DNA from: JAWVZH01 sp033722295
Lineage (GTDB): Bacteria; Bacteroidota; Bacteroidia; Chitinophagales; Saprospiraceae
Direction: 5' to 3'
NCBI GenBank assembly: GCA_033722295.1
Contig: JAWVZH010000171.1
Coordinates: forward strand, 1-5,612
Length of the DNA stretch: 5,612 bases
The notes under the pieces were generated by a model. The model was not told the DNA's origin. It made no database searches and saw nothing but the letters and a program-made list of their open reading frames with translations. The position numbers and the translations under genes were made by a program. Of the stretch, positions 1 to 5,532 are shown piece after piece (positions within the stretch are counted from its first letter, which is position 1; each line of letters begins with the position of its first letter).

Positions 1-870
1 AGGGATATTGGAAAATGCAAAGAACCCTTCCGAAGCCAGATAGGTATCTATCACAAGCAATGAGTCACCGCAAAGCTTCCTGAAGCTTTCTTCATAGGTC
101 CCGAATGCCACACCTCCGGACATATAAACGCGGAGTCGCGGCCAGAGATCCCGAATATCGTCGAGATCATATCTTTTCACAACCGCTTTCAGAACCTGTA
201 ATACCCATGACGGAATACCTGCTATAAACCCGATATCCCATTGTGGTGCGGCCTTCACTATTTGCTCAAGGCGATCATCCCATTCCGGAATGCGCGCTAT
301 ATCCTTACCCGGTCGATGAAACAGATCATACCAATCCGGCAGGTTATAGATATTGATACCACTTATTTCACCCTCCAAATGGCCTTCCTTGTGCCGATCC
401 AGGCTGGCAGTGCTACTGATGGTCAATACTTCAGATTCAAAAATTTCATCCTCAAGATCATAGGCAGCCAATCCCTTGATCAGATCAAATCCTACCTTTC
501 TCATAGAGGATATAAATTCCTCTGTTATAGGAATTCTCTTACTTTCGCTTCCCGTTGTTCCACTCGTTCTGGCATAGAATTTCGGTTGACCAGGCCAGGT
601 GATATCCGGACGTATCAATTGTTGTTGCCACCATCGGTCATACATTTCGTTGTACTCAAATATCGGTACGTGTTTGCGGTAAGTACCCCCTAAATCTCCC
701 TGGTGGAGGACAGATTGAAAGTCATAGAACTTGCCAAAAGCCGTGTTTTGAGCTTTAGTCAGCAATTGGCTCAACATTGCTAGCTGCTTCTTTTCATCAT
801 TCTTAAGATCCAGATCAAACTCGGAGGTAATGTTCAATGCGCCCTTGATAATATTCCCCAACAATCCCAT
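1..870 (-). CDS. GH3-family acyl-adenylating protein (N-terminal 290 residues; C-terminus outside window)
   Basis: The minus-strand frame starts at ATG 870-868 and runs without a stop to base 1, giving 290 residues of a family usually near 500. GH3 proteins belong to the ANL adenylate-forming superfamily and, in plants, join acyl acids to amino acids; the substrate of bacterial members is mostly unknown. The phosphate-binding motif I is clear at residues 99-112 (YARTSGTTGSESKR), matching the family's SSGTSxGxxK pattern. Residues 249-259 (YMSGGVAFGTY) and 277-284 (YLASEGFF) match the conserved central motif and motif II (Y-x-S/A-S-E), whose Glu (E281 here) lies in the nucleotide site. The missing C-terminal part would carry the mobile cap domain. 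No signal peptide or membrane segment is visible, so it is probably cytosolic. It is divergent from mscS across a 196-bp gap. The family call is firm; the reaction is not known. Confidence 0.88.
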   Translation of the reverse strand, partial: MGLLGNIIKGALNITSEFDLDLKNDEKKQLAMLSQLLTKAQNTAFGKFYDFQSVLHQGDLGGTYRKHVPIFEYNEMYDRWWQQQLIRPDITWPGQPKFYARTSGTTGSESKRIPITEEFISSMRKVGFDLIKGLAAYDLEDEIFESEVLTISSTASLDRHKEGHLEGEISGINIYNLPDWYDLFHRPGKDIARIPEWDDRLEQIVKAAPQWDIGFIAGIPSWVLQVLKAVVKRYDLDDIRDLWPRLRVYMSGGVAFGTYEESFRKLCGDSLLVIDTYLASEGFFAFSNIP

Positions 871-948
871 TTACTGAATATTATACGTGTTCTTATAGTT
901 TATTATGATGTACAAATCACAATATATGACATCATTGACGATACATTA

Positions 949-980
949 GTTGCTGGACCATATATGTATCATCCAACAAC
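949..980. promoter_or_regulatory. 32-bp imperfect palindrome in the divergent GH3/mscS intergenic region
   Basis: Outer arms GTTGcTGGA (949-957) and TCCAaCAAC (972-980) pair except at one position, and the centre (960-969) is itself nearly palindromic, so 12 of 16 position pairs are complementary. The centre lies about 95 bp from the GH3 start and 102 bp from the mscS start, a plausible place for a shared operator. It has no T-tract on either side, so it is not an intrinsic terminator. A second, shorter perfect repeat (ATGATGT 905-911 / ACATCAT 929-935) sits nearer GH3. I could not place a convincing Bacteroidota-type promoter (TTTG / TAnnTTTG) for either gene. Operator function is inference only. 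Confidence 0.35.
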
Positions 981-1066
981 CAAAGATTAGATTATTACAG
1001 GTTTGGAGCTCTTCTTGAACTTTTTATCGGACTTGAGTTGTCTAACTAGCAAAACATCGTGTATAC

Positions 1067-1963
1067 ATGAAAGAGCAGTTCTCCAATTCCTGGGAAGATA
1101 TGCTTTCCCAGATGCAGGGATGGGTAGACACACTTATCATGAATTTGCCAAACATAGTATTGGCCATCGTCGTCTTTGTCCTATTTGTTTGGATATCCAG
1201 GAAGACCCAGTTCATTATTCGCCGGCCACTGAAAAAGTTCGTTAAAGACGACTCTATCAAACATCTTGTGGTCAGGTCGTTTGCCATTCTCTTCGTTGCT
1301 CTTGGGTTCTTGCTCGCTTTGGAGATCATGAATCTCGACACTGCCCTCAAATCATTACTCGCAGGTGCTGGTGTCGCCGGTCTGGCTGTTGGTCTGGCCC
1401 TCCAGGGAACTTTATCCAATACCTTTTCCGGAATCGTTTTATCCATAAAAAAGGTGATCAATATTGGAGACTATATTGAAACTAACGGATACCGCGGTAC
1501 AGTTGAGAAGATCACACTACGCCAAACAATGATCCGCGAGGCGGACAATAACATCGTCATGATACCCAATAACGAAATACTTGAAAATCCTTTTAAAAAT
1601 TATGCCCTTACTCAGCGCATCAGAACAATAATAGAATGTGGTGTAGGGTATGAATCTGATCTGAGAAAGGTAAAAGAAGTCGCTATTGAAGCAGTAGAAG
1701 AAAGATTCCCTCAGGATCCGGACAAGGATATAGAGTTCTTCTTTACAGAATTCGGAAACAGCTCTATCAATTTTGTCCTTCGATTTTGGGTAGAAGCAAG
1801 AGAGAACTTCACCATTCTGGGCGCCCGGTCGGAAGCCATTATGACCATTAAAGAAGCATTCGATAAAAACGATATTAATATTCCTTTCCCTATAAGGACC
1901 CTTGAAATGAGGAATAAGGAATTAAGCGATGATATATCAAGCGCATTGAAACAATCTAATTGA
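1067..1963 (+). CDS. mscS: MscS-family small-conductance mechanosensitive channel
   Basis: This 298-residue protein has the size and architecture of E. coli MscS (286 residues), a homoheptameric inner-membrane channel that opens under membrane tension and releases solutes on hypo-osmotic shock. Three membrane segments are visible: about 22-44, 69-90 and the pore helix TM3 at about 95-128. TM3 carries the Gly/Ala-rich signature AGVAGLAVGLALQGTLSN (101-118), nearly the E. coli pore motif, and ends in the FSGIVL stretch. The beta domain follows (INIGDYIETNGYRGTVEKI, 131-149; VMIPNNEI, 164-171), then the alpha/beta cage, ending in INIPFPIRTLEM (270-281), the family's usual closing strand. The ATG at 1067 gives a normal-length N-terminus but has no Shine-Dalgarno sequence, as is common in Bacteroidota. 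A lipoprotein gene follows after 23 bp, probably in the same transcript. Family call very secure. Confidence 0.96.
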   Translation: MKEQFSNSWEDMLSQMQGWVDTLIMNLPNIVLAIVVFVLFVWISRKTQFIIRRPLKKFVKDDSIKHLVVRSFAILFVALGFLLALEIMNLDTALKSLLAGAGVAGLAVGLALQGTLSNTFSGIVLSIKKVINIGDYIETNGYRGTVEKITLRQTMIREADNNIVMIPNNEILENPFKNYALTQRIRTIIECGVGYESDLRKVKEVAIEAVEERFPQDPDKDIEFFFTEFGNSSINFVLRFWVEARENFTILGARSEAIMTIKEAFDKNDINIPFPIRTLEMRNKELSDDISSALKQSN

Positions 1964-1986
1964 TAAACCAATAAAAATTAATAATT

Positions 1987-2418
1987 ATGAAATATCTATG
2001 GATTTTATTTCTAACTGCCGGACTAGTAGCCTGCGGGTCTAACGAGTCAGCAGAAGACAAAATGGAGAAGGCAGGTGACAAGATGGAAGAAGCTGCTGAA
2101 ACGATGAGTCAGGAGGCCTCTCAAGCCTGGGAAAGCCTTAAAGATCAGCTCGGGGTGTATGACTCCCGGATCGATGAAGCCATCGATGACATCGATGCTC
2201 AAATGGAAGATGCCGGTGAAGAAATGTCTGCCCAGCTCAAGGAACGAAAAATGCAGCTTCAGGAATGGCAGAAGAAGATCGACAAAAGAATGGAAGCAGG
2301 AGCTGACAAAATGAAAGACAACTGGAAACAGTTTGTATCCAACACCGAAAAAATGCTCAACAAGGTCGATCAGGAGCTGAGTGGTGATGAAGGCAAAGAA
2401 AGTGGTGAGGAGATGTAA
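1987..2418 (+). CDS. small heptad-repeat lipoprotein, function unknown
   Basis: A 143-residue protein with a type II signal peptide: Lys2, a hydrophobic core, and lipobox LVAC with the lipidated Cys at residue 16. The mature part is almost entirely charged, Met/Glu/Lys/Ala-rich helix with no globular core. Residues 24-30 (DKMEKAG) and 31-37 (DKMEEAA) form a tandem heptad, and Met recurs at spacing seven (26, 33, 40; 73, 80; 102, 109), so an amphipathic helix or coiled coil is expected. Trp48, Trp94 and Trp113 are the main bulky aromatics. I recognise no named family. It recalls apolipoprotein-like or LEA-like helical proteins in composition only. It lies 23 bp after mscS and before a strong terminator, so the two probably form a bicistron. 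A periplasm-facing helix that scaffolds or touches the envelope near the channel is possible but unproven. Confidence 0.85.
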   Translation: MKYLWILFLTAGLVACGSNESAEDKMEKAGDKMEEAAETMSQEASQAWESLKDQLGVYDSRIDEAIDDIDAQMEDAGEEMSAQLKERKMQLQEWQKKIDKRMEAGADKMKDNWKQFVSNTEKMLNKVDQELSGDEGKESGEEM

Positions 2419-2445
2419 TATTATCTTTCACATACTTTAAAAAAT

Positions 2446-2478
2446 AAAAAAGCTGTCTTTTCGGAGACAGCTTTTTTT
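2446..2478. terminator. bidirectional intrinsic terminator between convergent genes
   Basis: A perfect 7-bp GC-containing stem (GCTGTCT 2452-2458, AGACAGC 2465-2471) closes a six-base loop. It is flanked by six A on the left (2446-2451) and seven T on the right (2472-2478), so each strand presents a stem followed by a U-tract. It lies 27 bp past the lipoprotein stop (plus) and 19 bp past the stop of the 133-residue gene (minus), which fits one element ending both transcripts. Confidence 0.93.
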
Positions 2479-2497
2479 ATATAATGCTTTAGTTCGA

Positions 2498-2899
2498 TCA
2501 GGCTTCATCCTCAATTTCTTCTACTTCTCGCTTGAGAATTACAGAAAGTATCAAAGGTAACACGGCTTTAGCTATCCTGGCCATCGCATCAATGTTGCGG
2601 TCCGAGAATACGCCCTGGTTCATATTTCCATCCTTAGCCTCACTGCTATGGGCGTCGGTGTCTGCTTTTTTGGCGCCCTCTGCTCGTCCATTTTCTGAGA
2701 AAAATAGTTTGGCGGCAAGCATCGCTATCCCGGCGACACCTACAGGTATGATGATCTTCTTGACCAAAACTTCACGGGCATCTTCACCTATTTTATCGAC
2801 GCGTGACTTTAATTTTTGATCACGCTTGTCTATTTCAGTTCTCAGTGATTCGATCGATTCTTGTAGATCTTCGTAATTATTGATCTCTTTGCTGTTCAT
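2498..2899 (-). CDS. coiled-coil, single-span membrane protein (YqjD-like position), function unknown
   Basis: 133 residues. The N-terminal 45 are a charged helix with coiled-coil character (residues 9-45, many Glu/Lys/Arg and regular Leu/Ile/Val). A membrane segment follows at about 49-67 (IIIPVGVAGIAMLAAKLFF), then a polar Gly/Ala/Ser/Asp linker (68-100). A second hydrophobic stretch (about 106-122, including AVLPLILSVIL) precedes an acidic tail. I do not recognise a named domain. The helix-plus-membrane-anchor shape and the position two bases after a YqjE-like gene recall E. coli YqjD/ElaB (DUF883), membrane proteins that bind stationary-phase ribosomes. However, those have the anchor at the C-terminus, and sequence homology is not evident. 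It ends its operon at the shared terminator. The reading frame is well supported by operon spacing and composition. Confidence 0.82.
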   Translation of the reverse strand: MNSKEINNYEDLQESIESLRTEIDKRDQKLKSRVDKIGEDAREVLVKKIIIPVGVAGIAMLAAKLFFSENGRAEGAKKADTDAHSSEAKDGNMNQGVFSDRNIDAMARIAKAVLPLILSVILKREVEEIEDEA

Positions 2900-2901
2900 A
2901 A

Positions 2902-3255
2902 TTAGGTCAACATAAATTTGATTATATAATTTGTCGTCCAGTCCTTTAGTTTGTTTCGCGCAAATAAGAATCCGATAAGACCTATAATGGCATATACTAC
3001 AGCGACCACGAGAAAGGCCAATGCGTAATCATTCATATATTGCCCCAACCATATTGCCAGTGCAACCATTACAAAAAACAACATGCTGAAGAAAATGAAA
3101 ATGGCGATGAGACTAACGCTCAACCAACTGGTCAACCGCGCTATACTCTGGGTGATCTGAAGCTGGATGAGTTTCTTTCTTAGTTCAATCGACTCCTGCA
3201 CATCTTCCGTGGAGCCCAGTATATCTTCTATGAAGCGGTTTACGTCATTGAGCAT
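2902..3255 (-). CDS. small two-helix membrane protein, YqjE / 'phage holin family' (PF07332-like)
   Basis: 117 residues. An amphipathic N-terminal region (1-43) is rich in Glu, Lys and Gln and resembles the cytosolic lead-in of the family. It is followed by two membrane helices at about 44-70 and 78-99, a short Gly/aromatic hinge (WLGQYMNDY, 69-77), and a basic/polar tail. This matches the Holin-3/YqjE superfamily (often annotated 'phage holin family protein'), chromosomal membrane proteins without proven lytic function. No phage gene, endolysin or integrase is nearby, so the holin label should not be taken as function. Its stop is two bases from the ATG of the 133-residue membrane protein, so the pair is surely co-transcribed. 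The AI-2E-family gene ends 73 bp upstream with no terminator between. Family call moderate. Confidence 0.8.
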   Translation of the reverse strand: MLNDVNRFIEDILGSTEDVQESIELRKKLIQLQITQSIARLTSWLSVSLIAIFIFFSMLFFVMVALAIWLGQYMNDYALAFLVVAVVYAIIGLIGFLFARNKLKDWTTNYIIKFMLT

Positions 3256-3328
3256 AACAAGTATTTGTTGATAGGTCCTTTTAGTGAATTAACTATTTAA
3301 GGATAAGACATTTCATTAAAAGAAAATG

Positions 3329-4384
3329 TTAGTCTCTATCATCTCCGTAGTCGTGCACTTCTTCACCCATTAGCTTGGCAATGACCTCCATTCCTTCCCA
3401 CCGGGTGAGAACAAGTCTGAGAGCACCTGCTGTAGGTATGGCGATCACAGCTCCTGCAATGCCCCAGAACAAACCCCCTATGATCGTGCAAATGAGGGCT
3501 GTGAAAGCATTAAGGTTTACATGTTCTCCGACGATCTTTGGAGTGAGCAAATTCCCTTCGATCTGCTGAATGACCGCAAATCCAAGTAAGATCACAATGG
3601 GTTGAGTAAAAGAGGGCGCGGTTAGAAAACTATATGATAATGGTAAGAGAAGTGCTATCGTTGTACCAATATATGGAATAATAGTAAGTGCCCCTACGAG
3701 CACGCCCCACACCCATGGATAGTCCAGTCCTGCGATCCAGAACAACAGGGAATTGGCAACAGCAAGAATGATCATGACGATCCCGAGACCTTTGAAATAA
3801 TTACGGATCATGTTTGGCAGTTCATCCGTAACTATCCGAAGCATCTTTCGCTCCGGCTTTTCAAGTTCAGCGTTCAAAAGACCCTTGACCGACTCATAGT
3901 ACATTGATATGAAAAAGGTGAATACGACAGTCAGGATCACACCGATGACGAAATTGGTACCTGAGGAAATCATTGATCCCAAAAATGAGGAAAGGTCGGA
4001 AGCGATCTCATTCAGTTGATTGGCTAAGGTATTCTGCCACTCGCCGTCCCAAATCCCAACACTCTTGAAAATCTGTTCAAGACGGGTCTCAAACTTCTTC
4101 CAACTATAATTGGCTGAGTCGATCTCGGAAAATAGATTAGAAACCTCTTCTCCGAAAAGGTAGAATCCGAAACCCATAATACTGACCAGGATCAAGCAGA
4201 ATACCAGAAATGCCACTGCATGCCACCTCAATGCCTTTTGTAGCCAACGAATCGGTCTATTGAACATTACCGCCAGGATCGTACTCAGTATCAGGGGAAA
4301 GATGACGACCTTTCCGATATAGAGTACATAAAGGACTATTATGGTCGTAGCCAGCCAATAGAACCGATCGCGCATTAAACTCAT
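3329..4384 (-). CDS. AI-2E family (PerM/YdiK/TqsA) membrane transporter
   Basis: From ATG 4384 the product is 351 residues, normal for PF01594. It shows the family plan: two N-terminal helices (about 8-24 and 26-40), one at about 57-79, a soluble stretch (about 80-135) and a C-terminal bundle. The C-terminal bundle carries three conserved motifs: IPYIGTTIALLLP (236-248), QQIEGNLLTPKIVGEHVNLN (273-292) and GIAGAVIAIPTAG (308-320). Members have been linked to autoinducer-2 export (TqsA) and to Na+/H+ exchange in other species, so the substrate here cannot be stated. A TTG at 4420 would add 12 residues, but it falls inside an inverted repeat. ATG 4384, preceded by AGGA three bases away, is the better start; ATG 4375 (MRDRFYW) is also possible. 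It lies between a secreted-protein gene and the YqjE-like gene on one strand. Confidence 0.92.
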   Translation of the reverse strand: MSLMRDRFYWLATTIIVLYVLYIGKVVIFPLILSTILAVMFNRPIRWLQKALRWHAVAFLVFCLILVSIMGFGFYLFGEEVSNLFSEIDSANYSWKKFETRLEQIFKSVGIWDGEWQNTLANQLNEIASDLSSFLGSMISSGTNFVIGVILTVVFTFFISMYYESVKGLLNAELEKPERKMLRIVTDELPNMIRNYFKGLGIVMIILAVANSLLFWIAGLDYPWVWGVLVGALTIIPYIGTTIALLLPLSYSFLTAPSFTQPIVILLGFAVIQQIEGNLLTPKIVGEHVNLNAFTALICTIIGGLFWGIAGAVIAIPTAGALRLVLTRWEGMEVIAKLMGEEVHDYGDDRD

Positions 4385-4400
4385 TCGTCCTGTATAAGAA

Positions 4401-4465
4401 AGTCTTTGTGAAGATCGCAAATGTCATTAATATAACAACATCAGGCGTCAAACTTCACAAAGACT
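4401..4465. repeat. perfect 13-bp inverted repeat with 39-bp spacer, upstream of the AI-2E-family gene
   Basis: The left arm AGTCTTTGTGAAG (4401-4413) is exactly complementary to the right arm CTTCACAAAGACT (4453-4465). On the minus strand the proximal arm ends 16 bases before the ATG at 4384, and the distal arm starts 43 bases after the stop codon at 4509. It could fold as a long hairpin in the leader or readthrough RNA, act as a dimeric protein-binding site, or be a weak terminator. Only a short U-poor stretch (TTCTTATACA) follows in the minus direction, so termination is the weakest option. Confidence 0.75.
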
Positions 4466-4508
4466 CTTGTTGAAATGACGTTAACCTCCGACACAAGTGA
4501 AACTCATG

Positions 4509-5018
4509 CTAGAAGTCATCGACATTAGCATTTTTCTTCATTTTATCCATCAGATCGATCTTACTTCTGAAGTCGACCGTAAAATCTTTACTCAGATGAG
4601 ATCTGAATACAACGGTCACATTATCTTCCTCCCAGACACGAACTGCTGCGTACTCCCTTAGAAGTGCGTCCGTTGGTGGTCCAAGACGATTCAACAGAAT
4701 ACTTTCCATGTCCTCATTGTAATCTTCGTGTCCCTGGAGGATGAGTCTGGTAAAATTGCCAAACTCGTTGAAATGATATCGGATGCTCCTCAACTCTACT
4801 GTACCCAACGTCAGATCCTCATCCTCAAGAGCGTACGTTTTGTTGCCAGCTATGTCACCTTTATATATAAAATTGGGGTTGTCATTGTGATCAAATGTGG
4901 CTTCACTCAGGTTTTCCCCCCATTGTAAACCACGAAAATCGTTCACCTCATCCTGAGCGGTCAACAATCCCGCCAGTGAGATAGCTAAAACTATATTTAT
5001 CCAAAACTTATAATTCAT
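4509..5018 (-). CDS. secreted protein with N-terminal 'FRGLxWG' motif, function unknown
   Basis: 169 residues with a signal peptide: Lys4, a hydrophobic core of about 6-19, and a likely type I cleavage near residue 21 (LLTA|QDE). There is no lipobox Cys. The mature protein begins with DFRGLQWGENLSEA (27-40). This resembles the 'F-R-x-x-x-W-G-M-S-x-E-x-V' opening of several poorly characterised periplasmic or exported proteins, where it starts an alpha/beta domain. Later elements fit the same pattern: a strand pair at 73-96 (VELRSIRYHFNEFGNFTRLI), a helix ending in LGPPTD (112-117), and paired strands WEEDNVTVVF (129-138) and DFTVDF (145-150). No Cys is present after the signal peptide and no catalytic triad is apparent. 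It follows the four-helix membrane gene by 13 bp, so the two are co-transcribed. The family resemblance is from memory and loose. Confidence 0.82.
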   Translation of the reverse strand: MNYKFWINIVLAISLAGLLTAQDEVNDFRGLQWGENLSEATFDHNDNPNFIYKGDIAGNKTYALEDEDLTLGTVELRSIRYHFNEFGNFTRLILQGHEDYNEDMESILLNRLGPPTDALLREYAAVRVWEEDNVTVVFRSHLSKDFTVDFRSKIDLMDKMKKNANVDDF

Positions 5019-5031
5019 ATTTAAAATTATT

Positions 5032-5469
5032 TTATTCTATATTTCTGTATTTCAATCCCTGGAACATAATAAAAGCAGAAAGCAGTCCTGCGATCACAAA
5101 TTCGATCATCAACAATAAGTTGACCAAATGTACCTGCCCAGGTGTAGTAGGTATCAATGTATATTTCTGAATACTGAAATCAGGGTTAATCAAAAACAAT
5201 ACAAAATTCACAACAGTCACTATAAAGCCACCGATCACCGATATTCCAAATCCTTTAGATATGGAGGCTACAAGAAACTCGCTACCTTCTGTGACCTTCT
5301 TGACTCTGTATAGCGCATAGGCCACTATAGCGAATAGAAATAAGAACTTGAAATATTTTATTACTTCACCACCATAATCACCTGCCACACTGAGTGTTCC
5401 CAAAAACAGAGATATTAGCACTCCTGCAAGGATCCCTTCGTATATCGTATTACGATTAAATATGCTCAC
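5032..5469 (-). CDS. four-helix integral membrane protein, function unknown
   Basis: 145 residues, nearly all membrane: predicted helices at about 10-30, 37-55, 72-95 and 115-138. They are joined by a basic loop (RVKKVTEGSE, 55-64) and a longer polar loop (96-114, containing NPDFSIQKYTLIPTTP). The basic loop suggests that side is cytosolic by the positive-inside rule, as is the KYRNIE tail. Size and four-span topology recall Bacteroidota DUF4199-type proteins, but I see no diagnostic motif, so no family is claimed. It is first in the minus-strand run. Its ATG at 5469 lies only 16 bp from the T-tract of the terminator of the preceding gene, so its promoter must overlap that hairpin or transcription must read through. 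The downstream secreted-protein gene starts 13 bp after its stop. Confidence 0.82.
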   Translation of the reverse strand: MSIFNRNTIYEGILAGVLISLFLGTLSVAGDYGGEVIKYFKFLFLFAIVAYALYRVKKVTEGSEFLVASISKGFGISVIGGFIVTVVNFVLFLINPDFSIQKYTLIPTTPGQVHLVNLLLMIEFVIAGLLSAFIMFQGLKYRNIE

Positions 5470-5485
5470 AATTCAGGTTTTAGTT

Positions 5486-5521
5486 AAAAAAAAAAGGTCA
5501 CCATGACAGTGCATGGTGACC
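5486..5521 (-). terminator. intrinsic terminator of the right-edge (Dps-like) gene
   Basis: Read on the minus strand, a perfect 10-bp stem (5521-5512 with 5505-5496, GGTCACCATG) closes a six-base loop and is followed directly by ten T (5495-5486). It starts 11 bp after the TAA of the right-edge gene. On the plus strand no T-tract follows the stem, so it is directional. Confidence 0.94.
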
Positions 5522-5532
5522 AATATTTACTC

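Noticed and set aside
241..693. Plus-strand open frame of 150 codons
   Set aside because: It lies fully antisense to the GH3 gene in the opposite codon register; the GH3 frame carries clear family motifs and this one shows none.
1042..1461. Minus-strand open frame of 139 codons, plus the plus-strand frame at 1003-1245
   Set aside because: Both overlap the mscS coding region, which has unmistakable family motifs; neither resembles a protein family.
2902..3255. Prophage lysis gene (holin)
   Set aside because: The family label covers many chromosomal membrane proteins, and no endolysin, phage structural gene, integrase or attachment site is visible.
3309..3328. Possible terminator after the AI-2E-family gene (CATTT / AAATG)
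   Set aside because: Only a 5-bp AT-rich stem with a long loop; too weak to call.
4385..4420. TTG start adding 12 residues to the AI-2E-family protein, and a 64-codon minus-strand frame at 4257-4451
   Set aside because: The extension runs through the 13-bp inverted repeat and is not hydrophobic or conserved-looking; ATG 4384 gives a normal N-terminus. The 64-codon frame overlaps the transporter in another register.
4414..4452. Promoter inside the inverted-repeat spacer (TTTG ... GACATTTG on the minus strand)
   Set aside because: The -7-like element differs from TAnnTTTG at the first base and the spacing is about 23 bp, longer than the usual Bacteroidota spacing.
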